Shown: one piece after another, positions 53,765-64,000 of the stretch
Layout: each line of letters starts with the position of its first letter
Numbering within the stretch: position 1 is the first letter of the stretch
From: Vombatus ursinus
Lineage: Eukaryota > Chordata > Mammalia > Diprotodontia > Vombatidae
Length of the DNA stretch: 64,000 nucleotides
Assembly (NCBI RefSeq): GCF_900497805.2
Contig: NW_020940358.1
Coordinates: forward strand, 25,601,384 to 25,665,383
Direction of reading: 5' to 3'
Notes under the pieces: generated by a model
Told to the model about the DNA's origin: nothing
The model's database searches: none
Seen by the model: the letters and a program-made list of their open reading frames with translations, nothing else
Translations under genes and position numbers: made by a program

Positions 53765-54475
53765 GCCTCGTAGGCTAATAGGCTCGGAGATTTGGAGCTG
53801 GAAGGGGTCTTAGAGGTCATCTAGTCCAGCCCCCATGTTTTCCAGATGAGGAGACCAGGGCCCAGAGAGGTTAAGTTACTTACTCAAGGTCACACAGGAA
53901 GATTGGTTTTGAACCCAGGTCCTCAGACTCCAAATCCAGCAGCAGCAACAAGGACTAGGGAGGCATAAACTGAAGGCTGGTAGATAGGCAGCTAGGGGGT
54001 ACAGCAAATAAAGCAAGTTTGAATCCTGCTTCAGACAATTTTGCTGTGTGACTTTGGGCAAGTTGTTTAACCTCTCTGGGCTTCCATTTTCTCATCTATA
54101 AAATGGGGGTAATAATAGCAAACAAGATCAACCCATGTAATATATGTAAAGCATTTTGCAACCCTTAAAGTGCTATATAAATGCTAGCTATTATTAGACA
54201 AAAGCTCACTCTGAACAGCAGGCCTTTCTGAGATCTCATCTCAGTTCTGGTGCTAATTTGCCAGGAAAATTAGAACTGTGATAAGCCAACGGGGGTGGGA
54301 AGAGCATTAAAGTTGGAGACAGCCTGGGTTCAAATGCCAGTTTCATAACATACTACCTTACGTCTTTGGATAAATCCCTTCCTTAAGGCTCTGGGCCTCA
54401 GTTTCCTCATCAGTAAAATTAGAGGGCTGTATGTGCCAGATGTTCTCTAAGGACTTTTCCACCTTAAAATCATAG
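53765..54475. mobile_element. Three MIR-type SINEs
   Basis: 53,775-53,945 reverse (tctagtccagcccccatgttttccagatgagg). 53,985-54,200 plus, with a WSINE-like head (ggcagctagggggtacag) joined to a MIR core and tail. 54,305-54,470 plus MIR. Confidence 0.82.
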
Positions 54476-54479
54476 GCGC

Positions 54480-55000
54480 TTATGGCTCCTTAGGGCCTCA
54501 GTCTCACCACCCACAAAATGTGAATGGTGTCTCTGCTGCACTCCATGGGGTTCTGATGTGGACTAACTAAGGTAAGTGGTGATTTCTGATATCGCCTGTG
54601 GAGAAGCTGGCCCTGGCGGAAGGACCGGCAGACAAAGATGTATAAAGCAGCCTTCCAAAGATTTGTTAGATCAAACTATTCAGCAGGAAGGAATCTCTGC
54701 ACTATTCCCAGGGTGATTCCTGGCTTGGCTTATAAAAAGCATGCTTTTAAAGAGCGGGGCTTCAAACGCCTGAATCCCACTGAGCAAGGCCTGCCCTTGC
54801 CAGATTGTGAAAGGGGCCAAGTTTGTCTCCTGTGTTCATCCATCTTCCTTTCTGCACTTCTCACTCCTCTTTTCTGGTGGCCAACTCCCAGGGGCCCAGA
54901 GCCCCAGTGCTGTGCCCTGACCCTACCTGTCCAGAGGGCCCTCCTAAAGGAACAATATTGTGGACGGGGGAAAAGCCCTGGCTTGAATGTTTTCATATCA
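54480..55000. other. Repeat-free island
   Basis: About 520 bp. A 123-codon plus frame (54,638-55,009) and an 88-codon minus frame overlap here. Neither shows a domain, signal peptide or splice context that I recognise. Confidence 0.35.
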
Positions 55001-55004
55001 TCGT

Positions 55005-55200
55005 TCTAGAGATAGAAGGGACCTCAGAACCCAGCTAGTCCAAGACCTTCATTTTACAGATGAGGAAACTGAGGCACAGGGAAGGGTCAGTGGTAGGATG
55101 ATCTGGTTTCAAATCTTGGCCCTGGTGTTTACTCTCTATGAGACTTCAGTCTGTCTTTGGGTTTCAATTTCCTCCTCCATAAAATGGTAGAGTTGGCAGC
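55005..55200. mobile_element. MIR fragments
   Basis: Reverse: tctagagatagaagggacctcagaaccc...cattttacagatgaggaaactgaggcacagggaa. Plus: ttggccctggtgtttactctc...ggtttcaatttcctcctccataaaatgg. 55,205-55,475 is unassigned. Confidence 0.78.
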
Positions 55201-55479
55201 GATGGGTCTGGAGAGCAGATGATGAAACACATCTCACTTTTTGAGGCCAACACATGAGGGACTACTGAAGCAGAATACTGCATACATGTCAGATGTGCTT
55301 GTTCCATCAGGCGATGTTGCTCAGTTGTTTTTCTTTGTTACAAGGGAGGGGGGGAAGAAGAGAGGGAGCATTTCCAGAAGTGACTGTCATAGAAAAGCAA
55401 AAGGCATCAGTACAATTTATTTTACTCCAGAAATGTTATCCTATCAACAATGCAGATTGCAAGCCTTCTATGTGACTCT

Positions 55480-55945
55480 AGAAATAATGCATGTTACATA
55501 CTGCTTTAAAGTTTGCAGAGCGTTTTACCTATATTATCTTGTTTGATCTTCACAACAACCTTGTGAGATAGGTGTTGTCATCCCCATTTTATAGATATAG
55601 GAGAGTGAGGCTGAGAGAGGTTAAGCTGCCCAGGGTCACCCAGTTAATAAGCATCTGAGGCAGCATTGGAACTCAGGTCTTCCTGACCACAAGTCCAGTG
55701 CTCTATCCACTATGACAATGCTAAAAAATAGTTAGGGTGTATGTAACATTTTAAGGTTTGCAAAATGCTTTATAAATATCATCTCATTTAGGTGCTATCT
55801 CAGGTAGGTGCTATTATTATCTCTGTTTTGCAGATGAGGAAATGGAGGCAGAGAACGATAAAGTGACTTGCCTAGGATTATACAACTAGTAAGTGTCTGA
55901 GACTGGATTTGAACTCAGTTGTTCCTGATTCCAGGCGCCCTGCAT
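55480..55945 (-). mobile_element. Two MIR SINEs in tandem
   Basis: 55,485-55,720 and 55,730-55,945, both reversed, each with the bulk of a MIR (ttgcagagcgttttacctatattatc; ctgttttgcagatgaggaaatggaggc). Confidence 0.88.
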
Positions 55946-56149
55946 GAAGGTTTCTTTTGCATCTAGATCCTGTGGTTTTTTGACAATGTCTCACTTGGAA
56001 GGTCCATCCTCACACCCCTACCCCAATTTGCCACATATCAAAACTGACCTTCCTATGTCCTAGAATCTCCATCCTCTTCCCCCTCCCCGAGGTGCCAATA
56101 AATGTGCATTGAGCTGAATTTTATGTGTTCTATTACTGGTTGCCAAAAT

Positions 56150-56680
56150 ATCCTTGCTGAAGCCCACATGTAGCCATGTCACTTTCTCATTCACAAACCT
56201 TCACTGGGTCCCCATTGCCTATAAGATTAAATGTCATCTACTTACCTGGGAATTTAAGGTCCGCCAAATTCTCTCCCAACTTCCTTTCCAGTTTTACTTC
56301 CTATCATACCCCTTCATAAATATTAAATTCCAGCCAAATGGGATTACAAGTCATTCCCTGAGCTAGATTTCCCATTTTCCACTTCTGGCCAGTCCCAGAA
56401 GCCTTTTCCCATGCCTGGAAGGTACCTCAGGATCCTTGTCTTCTCTAAGGCTCAATTAGGCTCTAAGAAGCCAGCCCTGATTCTCTCCAACGTCAGAGCC
56501 CTCCTCCTACCCATGTTATCTAGTATTGTACTTATTGGCTTAAATGTTCTGTCCCTTCCAGGAGAATGTCAGCTCTCTGAGGACAAGGACAAGGACAAGG
56601 ACTGTTTCGTGTCATCTTTGTACTCTCATTTCCTAGAACAATGCCTTTGATTTAATAAGTGTTTGTTGAACTGAAATTTT
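56150..56680 (+). mobile_element. L2 LINE 3' region
   Basis: ccttcactgggtccccattgcctataagatt...cttttcccatgcctggaagg...gagaatgtcagctctctgaggacaagg...cctttgatttaataagtgtttgttgaa. A (GGACAA)n triplet lies at about 56,580. Confidence 0.85.
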
Positions 56681-56684
56681 CTGC

Positions 56685-56985
56685 ATATGACTGAGTAGAA
56701 GAGAAATTCAAGGGTGTCGGTCTCTCTGTCACATCTTCTACCAGTGGAAAGAGTGATAGACCTATGCCTTGGCAAAGTTTCAGGAAGTGGAGAGAGCTGG
56801 GGCTCCCATTCACTATGGAAAATCCGTAGTTACCTTTCATGCTCTTCTCTCAGCTTCCGCTCAAGTCACTCAGCCAATCAGGATTCATGTCTTCATCCAG
56901 GTAGTCAGTGACATAAGGCTGTTCTTCAGGGGACCTCCCAACCTCACCTGGAAGGGAGGGCTGCACAGAGGTGATAGGAGCCTGG
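56685..56985. other. Unassigned DNA
   Basis: No repeat is recognised. The 146-codon plus frame from 56,769 runs on into the reverse SINE and so is not a gene. Confidence 0.35.
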
Positions 56986-56989
56986 TTTG

Positions 56990-57200
56990 TCATTGTTGTT
57001 TTTCAGTCATTTCAGTCATGTCTGACTGCGTAGCCCCATTTGGGGTTTTCTTAGCAAAGATACTGGAGTGGTTTGCCATTTCCTTCTCCAGCTCATTTTA
57101 CAGAGGAAACAAAGGCAAACAGGGTGAAGTGACTTGCCCAAGGGCACATCCAAGCCCTGTGACTTTATTGCTAGTGCTCTTCCCATTGTACCATGATCAT
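56990..57200 (-). mobile_element. RTE-tailed SINE (MAR1-like)
   Basis: attgttgtttttcagtcatttcagtcatgtctgactg...gcaaagatactggagtggtttgccatttcc...gtgacttgccca. Reverse; head region decayed. Confidence 0.9.
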
Positions 57201-57219
57201 TTTCAATGATTTGGGGGCA

Positions 57220-57345
57220 GGTTGCTTCTGTCTCTCAGCCTAGTTTCCTTCACTAGAAAACTGAGGTGATTATCCCTGCCTTGCCTTCCTCAAAGGACTT
57301 TTGAGAGGATAAGTTAAAAGCATTAAGATGGAAAAGATTTACAAA
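57220..57345 (+). mobile_element. MIR fragment
   Basis: tctctcagcctagtttccttcactagaaaactgaggtgattatccctgcc. Confidence 0.7.
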
Positions 57346-57349
57346 GCCC

Positions 57350-58200
57350 AATAGGATGGGAAGCCATCCCTTCACATGTACCTATGGACTTGCCTACCCC
57401 TCACAGGCAGCTTTATTGGGTTACTCTGAAATCATCTTGCAACCTGGCAGGGCAGTGGAACCCTGACCAGGGATGACAGTGCACAGTACCTGAAATTGGG
57501 CCAGGTTCTTTGGGCAAAGGAAAAGTGATTGCCACTCTCGATCATCTCTGATTGTAAAGCTCACGAGGCCAGACAAGCATAATAGCTCAGGATGGGTTCC
57601 TGGGCTGGCATTGTTGGTAAAGGGCAGCCCTCCACTCTGAAAGCAGGTTACTATAGCATCTAATGAGATGTTCAAAGGCTGCCTGCTTCTCCCTGGGAAA
57701 TCAGAGAGATTTGGAGCAGCTGGAGAGAAAGTCAGCCTTTGCAGCGAGTACTTAAAAACCTGTTTCGAAGGGAGCTGGCAACCATATCTAACGAAAATGA
57801 GCCGGATGACTAAATAAATGGCCGATTCTCTGTAGTCCACTCAGTACAGGGAGGGTGTGGGTTAGGGTCAGCTTCTATGTTCTGTCCTGCAAAATGGGGA
57901 AATGTGGAATATCACTTCTAGCAGCTCCCAATTCCTCTTCAGAGTTTCATGGCCCCAAACATGTAGAGTCATGTCTCCCCACATGTACCTTGTATCTTCA
58001 GTGTCCTTCCTCATGTCTCTCCTCCTCCTCAGCTACATCTGCTCTCAGGAAAGGATCATTTACAGCTTCACCAAAGCTGACCTTCCCAGTGTCCCCCTGG
58101 GCAAATGAACCTCCAGTCTCTAGACTTCAGTGAGGGTCATACCCCTCTGCTAGGTTACAAGATGTTTTCAGTGTGGCCCCATAAATTCAGGGAGAGGGCA
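57350..58200. other. Repeat-free island with a 139-codon minus-strand frame
   Basis: About 850 bp with no repeat wording. The frame at 57,840-57,421 (MDYRESAIYLVIRLIF...) is one of the longer open frames outside repeats. It has no recognised domain, and its start lacks a good Kozak context that I can judge. Non-coding is more likely. Confidence 0.3.
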
Positions 58201-58204
58201 GATG

Positions 58205-58440
58205 GGTAGAGGGAAAGAGTGTTAGGTCAAAGGACTTGAGTTTGTACCCTGGCTCTGTTACTTGTGCTACAGAGGAAAGAGCCTCTGATTTGTAGTCATA
58301 GGGCATGGATTCAAATCCTGATATAGTCACTTACTGCTTGTGTGACAATGGGCAGGTTACTTAACCTCTTGAAGCCTCAGTTTCCTCACCTGTAAAATGA
58401 TGGGGTTGGGCTAGATGGTCTCTTCTAGCTCTAAATCTAT
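58205..58440 (+). mobile_element. MIR/THER1 copies
   Basis: A short copy at 58,210-58,262 and a full copy at 58,265-58,440 (attcaaatcctgatatagtcacttactgcttg...tggggttgggctagatggtctcttctagctc). Confidence 0.82.
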
Positions 58441-58655
58441 TGTCCTTTCACTACACTATACAAGCCCTAACCTTCTAAAATTCCACATTCTATCTTTGAA
58501 AATTCCTTCCAACTCTCACCCTCTTTGTTGCAAATTCCCTTTCCCTGCTGACATTCTGTGTTACAAGGTCTAGCACTCTATGTTTTCAAGTACCTCCAGT
58601 TCTGACCTCCTACGTTCTGAGGTTTCTTTTAGCTCAGAAATTCTATGTTCCCAAG
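58440..58655 (+). repeat. MIR/L3-tail tandem array
   Basis: Follows a MIR 3' end. Units: gaaaattccttccaactctcacc, caaattccctttccctgctgacattctgtgtta, caaggtctagcactctatgttt, caagtacctccagttctgacctcctacgttct, gaggtttcttttagctcagaaattctatgtt. It shows the array growing out of the SINE tail. Confidence 0.78.
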
Positions 58656-58659
58656 GGAA

Positions 58660-59030
58660 TTTTTATTTTCATCCTTATCTCTCATTGGAGGATAAAAGGC
58701 TTTGGTGAAAGAAAAAGAGCATCAGGCTGACCAGCAGCAGGTGGTGAGGGCACGATTCTTGTACAGGTGGCTTGCTCTTCGACAACCTGAAGATCACGCT
58801 AGGTCGACTGTGGCTAACATCAGCTCTGGCTAAAGCCAAGCCTGCTCTGGTCATTTTGAGGAATACCCATTTTTCCTTTGAAAATGAGTGCATGGGCATC
58901 TGTAAAATGCCCACCAAAGAGATTTAGCTGCAGATTCGTAGCAAGATTTCTGCAGAAGAACTGAATTGACCAGACTCCAAACTCATTTTTATATTCTAAT
59001 CCAAGTATAGGTACTGGACTTAAATCTGGC
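58660..59030. other. Unassigned DNA
   Basis: No repeat is recognised. The 80-codon minus ORF (58,675-58,917) has no protein-like feature. Confidence 0.35.
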
Positions 59031-59034
59031 TTCA

Positions 59035-59215
59035 CTGAGCACTGGATTTGGTGCTGTAAGACTTGGGTTCAAATCCTGACTTTACTACTCATTACCTGTG
59101 TGACCTAGGGTAAGTCATTTAACTTTCTGAGCCTTTATTTCCTCATCTATAAAATGAGGGGGTTGGATTAGCTGATCTCCAAGGCCCCTTCCAGCTCTAA
59201 ATCCTATGGCCTTAG
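59035..59215 (+). mobile_element. MIR/THER1 SINE
   Basis: cttgggttcaaatcctgac...gtgtgacctagggtaagtcatttaac...aatgagggggttggatta...ccttccagctctaaatc. Confidence 0.9.
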
Positions 59216-59289
59216 AAGTCAGCCATGATACCTTGGGAATGACACAGACACTGTGATTATAGTTCCTAACAGATAGAGCTGTCCAACAA

Positions 59290-59535
59290 TGCCAACAGCC
59301 AGATGGATAGATGGAGACAGATAAACAGAAAGATAGACAGATAGGTAAGTAGGTAGATATGTAGATAGTTACAGAGATATACAGACAGACAGACAAATAG
59401 ATATAGACAAAGACAGAGATAGATAGACAGATGGGTAGATAGATGGACAGGCAGACAGATAGAGAAACGGATATATACATTCATATAAGCAGACAGAGAC
59501 AGACAGATAAATAGATAGATGGATAGACAGACACT
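59290..59535 (+). repeat. (GATA/GACA)n tract
   Basis: About 245 bp of mixed GATA and GACA units with some GTAGGTAG. The long minus-strand ORFs across it (SVCLSIYL repeats) are artefacts. Confidence 0.95.
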
Positions 59536-60180
59536 AGAGGTGTTCAATTAAAGGTTGAATACCATTTGTTGGGGCTGTTAGGGAGGGAATCATGTTTCCA
59601 ACAGGAGTCAGACTAACTGATCTATGAAATCTCTTCCAAATCATAAATTTTATGAGTCTATAAATTTTAGATTTTTTTCCAGTTTGGTATATTGGCCAAA
59701 GCTAGAGTGAAATGTTGATTATTGCTATAGCTAAAGGAAGAAATGCTATGTGGGTATGCCTCCATGGAAAACTTAATGCACATTAATGTCCTTTAATTCA
59801 GAATAAAAGCAACCTCCTATTAATAGGGTTTAGTTGATGTGTACTTTGTTTAACTGGGCAAAGACTACGGGGTGGGGGCAGGGGAGAGAGTAGAAATGAT
59901 CACTGTCTTTGAATACCTGAAGAGCCGTCATCTGTGAGAGGGATTAGGTCTATTCTGCTTGGCTCCAGAGGGAAGACCCAAAACTAGTAGGGTTCTAACA
60001 GGAAGTTTCTAATAATTAGAACTGTACCATAATGGCAGGAGGGGTCCCAGGACGTTCTTCATCCATGGAGGTATTCAAGAAGAGTCTGGACCACCATTTG
60101 TTGGAAAAGCTACAGAAAAGACTTTGGGTAAGGGTTGTACTAGATGACGTCTGAGGTCATTTCCAGGACTGCAATTCTTT
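59525..60180 (+). mobile_element. CR1/L3 3' end fragments
   Basis: 59,535-59,660 (agaggtgttcaattaaaggttgaataccatttgttgggg...gaaatctcttcc) and 59,885-60,180 (gaatacctgaagagccgtcatctgtgagaggga...tggctccagaggg...ggaggtattcaagaagagtctgg...gatgacgtctgagg) are both plus-strand L3 3' sequence, separated by 220 bp of unassigned DNA. Confidence 0.82.
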
Positions 60181-60309
60181 TTCTCCAAATCTGACTCCCT
60201 CTTACAAAAGCAGTGGCCAGGGGAAAGTTTTCTCCCTGGTGTGACTAGGGCATAAATTGAAGAACAGGATTGGAGGAATTTGACTGAATAACGATGATAA
60301 AAATACATC

Positions 60310-61110
60310 CTGGTAAGCTGGATGCTACCGTTTTATTATCTTACTGTCCCATCCAACTATAGCAGTGATTCAGCTGCTGCTTAGGTTTATGCTTCAGGCT
60401 ATATAGGGGTAGCTTCAGGCAATCCTAGAAACCCGGTACATCCTCCAAAATGCTGTATGTACTGTGTTTCAGACACATGCGGCAAGATGAGCTCTCTAAG
60501 CCCAGACTCATTTGTGTGTACCCAATGTGACTGGAGAGAGGGAGACTGAGAACGCCAGCAGGTCTTCTGGTCTTTGGGGGAGGGAAGGCGAGAGGTCATA
60601 GCTGCTGTGAGAAATCCCGTCCTGACATCTGAAAGCTTGAGTCTAAACACAGTGATATAGTGATAGTGAAGTGTTTGCTTTGCTTCATCCTCTCCTTGGC
60701 TAAAATGCCAACAAGAAAGTGTTTCTTTGGTTGGCAGAGGGCCAGCAATTTCCCAGTAAATAACACGAGCCCTGTCCTGTAGAGAGAAGCTGTACATCAC
60801 TCTTGAAAAGACTCAGGCCCCTGCTCTAGCCAAAGGAACCCTTTTGCTTACAAAATGTGTCTGGAGGAGTTTTTAGTCCAACTCACTTGGCAGAGATTTC
60901 AAAACCACAAATTTCTCTACCTCCCCCCCTTAAGTGATTCCCTTTGTTCCCCCACCTTCATTACTCTTCCTTTTTTTGTGTGTGGGGCCATGTTTCCCCC
61001 TCCTCTTATACCGTGTACCAAATGGAGAGAAAATAGCAGATTTGAATTCATGGCTATACAAACGTGCACAGGCATGGACCCCCACACTCACACCCATATG
61101 TTCATTTTCT
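60310..61110. other. Repeat-free island
   Basis: About 800 bp without recognisable repeat. A 133-codon minus frame (60,800-60,399) lacks any domain. The part at 60,650-60,800 is the least biased in composition. Candidate conserved non-coding DNA. Confidence 0.38.
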
Positions 61111-61114
61111 CTTA

Positions 61115-61445
61115 GAATCCTAGATTCTCATGGTTTGGAGGGCCCTCAGAGATAAATGATTCCAGACTCCTACCCAGCATACGAACTTCCTGTATAATAT
61201 CTCTGCCAACCTTTGCATGGGTAAGTCCAGTGATGGGGAATGACTATCTATCTAACAAGCTCATTCTATTTTTGAATAGCTCTGAGGCTTGTAAAGTTTT
61301 CCCTTATATCAAGTCAGAAGTTTCTACCTTCTAACTTTCATTCACTAGTCCTTGTCCCTATACCTCCCTTCCATGTACAACCTTTCACTTGTTCAAGGAC
61401 ACCAATCATATCCCCCTTAACTGTTCTCCAGATACTGATATCCAA
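61115..61445 (-). mobile_element. CR1/L3 LINE, 3' segment
   Basis: Reverse L3 from its 3' end (ttagaatcctagattctcatgg) through ttctatttttgaatagctctgaggc, cccttatatcaagtcagaag, cactagtccttgtccc, tcaaggacaccaatcatatccccct. Continues at 63,745 after an insertion. Confidence 0.78.
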
Positions 61446-61454
61446 TGTCTTTTG

Positions 61455-62885
61455 TAACAATGGAACAATGGACTGGGATTTCTGGGTCACATGACCCCCC
61501 CCCCCAATACTAAAGCGATAGAGCTGCTTAAGTCAACCTTCAGGCTTACAACAGAACTTGACTCTCACTTGCACCTGGCATCTGGACACCCAAAAGGCAG
61601 AAGCTTGTACTGTGCTTTATATTAAAACAAAGCTTAGCTAAAGAACTGAGGAACAGAGGAAACTAAGGTAAAGTACATTTATGGCTACGTGGTACTCCTC
61701 TATGGGAAAGAGCCCAGCATCCACCTGGGGCCAGTTCTATTCCCCCAGAAGACACTTGGGACCAAGAATAAGGCTAGTGAACCTTGAATTGCCTACTGTG
61801 GGATGAGACGGAGATAGCTTTGAGGTTCAGTCCCCCCTCCCCAAAAAGGAAACCATAGTCAATAGAGAAGGAGTCAGAAAGTGAGCAATACGATAAAATA
61901 AAGAAAAAGAACTGGATCAAAAATCTCATGACCAAGAAAACTCAATTAAAGATTTTGAGCATAAGCAGATAAACTAGCAGGGAAGATAAGAATAACAAAA
62001 ATTAATGTAACCTCCAGATCAAGTAAAAGAATCCATAATAAATGGATTAATGAATACATATTGTAAGACAAAGGAAAATTAATCAATACCTGATGAGGCA
62101 CAGGATACTATGAATTCCCAAGACAGCATAGAATGGTTGAAAAAAAGAAATAAGAATTATGAAAGCAGAATTTATGGCCAATATAGCAGAAATAATGGGT
62201 AGAATAGAGAAACCTGAATCCACGGTGACAAGTCTCACCAAAGAAACAAATGAGAGAATAACTGATTGGGAATGCAAACACATGGAAGTAAATGACAGTC
62301 TTAAAGAAGAGAAGCAAAAAAGCAATAACATGAAAAGAAAACATGATTTCCATATAAGCAAAACATTGATCTTAAAGACAGGGTGTGTAAAGATAACTTC
62401 AGGATCATAGATCTCCCAGAAGAACATGAAAACCTCAATCCCTTAATGTGAGAAACAATACAAAGAACACTGCCCAGAACTTCTGAATCCAGAAAACAAA
62501 GTACTAATTGAAAGAATCTATAGATTTCCTCTAGAAAGCAAAAAACAAAAACAAAAACAACAACAGCAACACCAAACCCAATCTTATGCTGCAAACTCCA
62601 AGACACATAGTGGTTACATTTAGCAATGCCACTGACAAGCAATAGAAAGACCTTGGAATACAAAGAAAAGGAAATTCAAACAACACAAGACTATTCTGTA
62701 CCTACCAGAAACCTCAGAAAGGAATGGAAAAATCTGTTCCAAAGAACAAAGGAGCTCAAGGTGTGACCCCAGATGACCTTTCATTAATGAAAAAAAGATG
62801 GCTATTCAGTAAAAAGAGGCATTTGGAACATTCCTGGGAAGAAAACCAGACCTGAAAGATGAAAAAAAAAGGGGTTGGTGGGGGG
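61455..62885 (+). mobile_element. L1/HAL1 5' UTR and ORF1 remnant
   Basis: Inserted in the L3. An unidentified 5' part leads to an ORF1-like coiled-coil stretch at 62,159-62,410 (translated KAEFMANIAEIMGRIEKPES, then VTSLTKETNERITDWE). The C-terminal text agatggctattcagtaaaaag...gaagaaaaccagacctgaa corresponds, on the opposite strand, to 1,500-1,620 of the first LINE block. An A-run follows at 62,860. Confidence 0.6.
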
Positions 62886-62889
62886 ATTG

Positions 62890-63744
62890 ACTAATGAGCC
62901 CAATTCTTAGGAATGTGTGCAGAGAACTCAGCTGAGGCAATCACCACATAAACTTTATTACATATGTAGACCTTACGTAATTGGTTCTGTCTGATAACCA
63001 TGCAATTATACTATTGATTGGCTTAGTATCCAGAAATGAGGTGCATTCAAAAAGGAACTAGGCAGTCAGTTTCATGGTATAGGCTCTTTCTGGACCTCCT
63101 GATATTGGTGAAGAAGAAGATATTGCTGGGGGCCTTATCTCACCTGGAGACTGAGGACACATGGTCCTGCTGTTGCTTCTATCTCCGATATCTATTCTTT
63201 CTTGAATTTATGTGAAGGAGATGGCCTTGAGAGCCTCCAAAGATCAGTAGAGAGTACCAACAGGACACCTGGAAGCAGAGACCATGCTGGTGTTGAAGAC
63301 ATCTCGTCCTGCATTGGGGGGTCTGAGGAATGATCTTTGGGATCCAGCCCAGAAGTAGTTGAAATTCTAATGGCTATGTCATATTGGGGCATAAATTTGA
63401 TGAGACTAATGCTATATAGAAACTGAGTTAAGTCTAGGCCCATTTTTCACAGGAATTGAGGTAGTATCAGAGAGAGTATACCCCCAGGTATAGGGAGAAA
63501 ATGTTTGTACTTTGATTCTTACTGTATCGTCAAAGAAAACATGTATTTTAAGATTTTAATTGATGATAATTGGCTAAATGGAACCAAGACAATACGTACT
63601 AATGGTTAACAGTCAAAGGAACACACTGGATTGGGATGCTTGATAGCATCAGAGAAGAGACAACTCCAACCCTTTAAGGGGCACCCCTAGGATTCTGAGG
63701 GGCAAGTAAAGCCTTTCTAACTCTGGGAGAAGAGTTCAAAAGTT
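62890..63744. other. Unassigned 850-bp segment inside the split L3
   Basis: Not recognised as L1, SINE or MIR. It belongs to the material inserted between the two L3 segments. It may be the 3' part of the same LINE or a separate element. Confidence 0.35.
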
Positions 63745-63925
63745 ATCAATTTATCTTCCTCGAGTTAAATTTTTTCAAGTTCTTATATTGTCCTGGTTTC
63801 CTCCTCTGGGCAACTTTCATTATCAATATCCCTCCTAAAATGTGATGCTGAGAACTGTATATAGATCTGGCCTGCTTAGGGTAAAGGATGGTGGAACTAT
63901 CTTATCTCTTGTTCTAGACAATAAA
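63745..63925 (-). mobile_element. CR1/L3 LINE, continuation
   Basis: tatattgtcctggtttcctcctctgggcaactttcattatcaatatccctcctaaaatgtgatgctgagaactg is the reverse L3 text that should directly follow the 61,115-61,445 segment. The last 75 bp of the window hold nothing recognised. Confidence 0.8.
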
Positions 63926-64000
63926 CTCATGTTAATGGTATTAACGGGTTGAAGCTAAATCAGATTTAGGGTTTTTTTTTAAGTTGTCTGCCATGTCACA

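Noticed and set aside
54638-55009. 123-codon ORF as a gene
   Set aside because: No domain or signal; an overlapping opposite-strand frame of 88 codons shows the stretch is simply poor in stops.
56769-57209. 146-codon ORF
   Set aside because: Runs into a reverse RTE-tailed SINE; chance frame.
59115-59547. 93- and 121-codon minus ORFs
   Set aside because: Translation of the GATA/GACA tract with MIR sequence at the end.
60399-60800. 133-codon minus ORF as a gene
   Set aside because: No recognisable protein feature or splice context; kept only as part of a repeat-free island.
1-64000. A novel defence, toxin or biosynthetic system
   Set aside because: No gene cluster, no conserved protein frames and no CpG island; the window is mammalian repeat-rich non-coding DNA as far as can be read.

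Overview
The window looks like repeat-dense, intergenic or intronic DNA of a marsupial, probably an Australian (australidelphian) one. The evidence is its SINE complement. Five copies of a tRNA-headed SINE (head ggcagctaggtggc..., core gagttcaaatc, end gggcaagtcacttaacc) and six of a longer form with an RTE/BovB-like tail (ggcaaaccactcc...ccaagaaaacccc...actgaacaac) lie beside very many MIR/THER1 copies, L2, CR1/L3 and marsupial-type L1 fragments. The species cannot be fixed from the sequence alone. CpG islands, bacterial-style operons and RNA genes are absent. I found no convincing host protein-coding exon. The recognisable coding remnants are reverse transcriptase, endonuclease or ORF1 pieces of LINEs.

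Layout. 1-5,335 is one old minus-strand CR1/L3 LINE, broken by a 3.7-kb L1/HAL1-type insertion (which carries another insertion inside it), a small insertion near 4.4 kb and an RTE-tailed SINE. 5.4-12.9 kb holds an L1 3' end with a SINE in it, MIR and L2 fragments, two copies of a hAT-like DNA transposon (CAGGGGTTCTTAACC-type ends) and a degenerate tandem array at 12.25-12.49 kb. 13-19.6 kb is L2, MIR and SINE insertions with unassigned DNA. 19.6-21.1 kb contains two diverged copies of an unrecognised sequence of about 165 bp, and between them a third hAT copy with its own SINE and clear target duplications. 22-29 kb is MIR, L2 and L1 fragments plus a possible solo LTR. 29.9-38.5 kb holds a 1.8-kb L2, a Tigger fragment and several plus-strand L1 pieces. 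39-60 kb alternates L2, L3, MIR and SINE copies with repeat-free islands of 300-800 bp. 61.1-63.9 kb is another L3, split by 2.3 kb that includes an L1/HAL1 ORF1 remnant.

No genes work together here. What the window offers is a layered insertion history (L3 and L2 oldest, then MIR and hAT/Tigger, then L1/HAL1, then marsupial SINEs), a recurring MIR/L3-tail minisatellite at several places, and repeat-free islands that are candidates for conserved non-coding elements. All family assignments rest on remembered consensus features and internal comparison; no database search was run.
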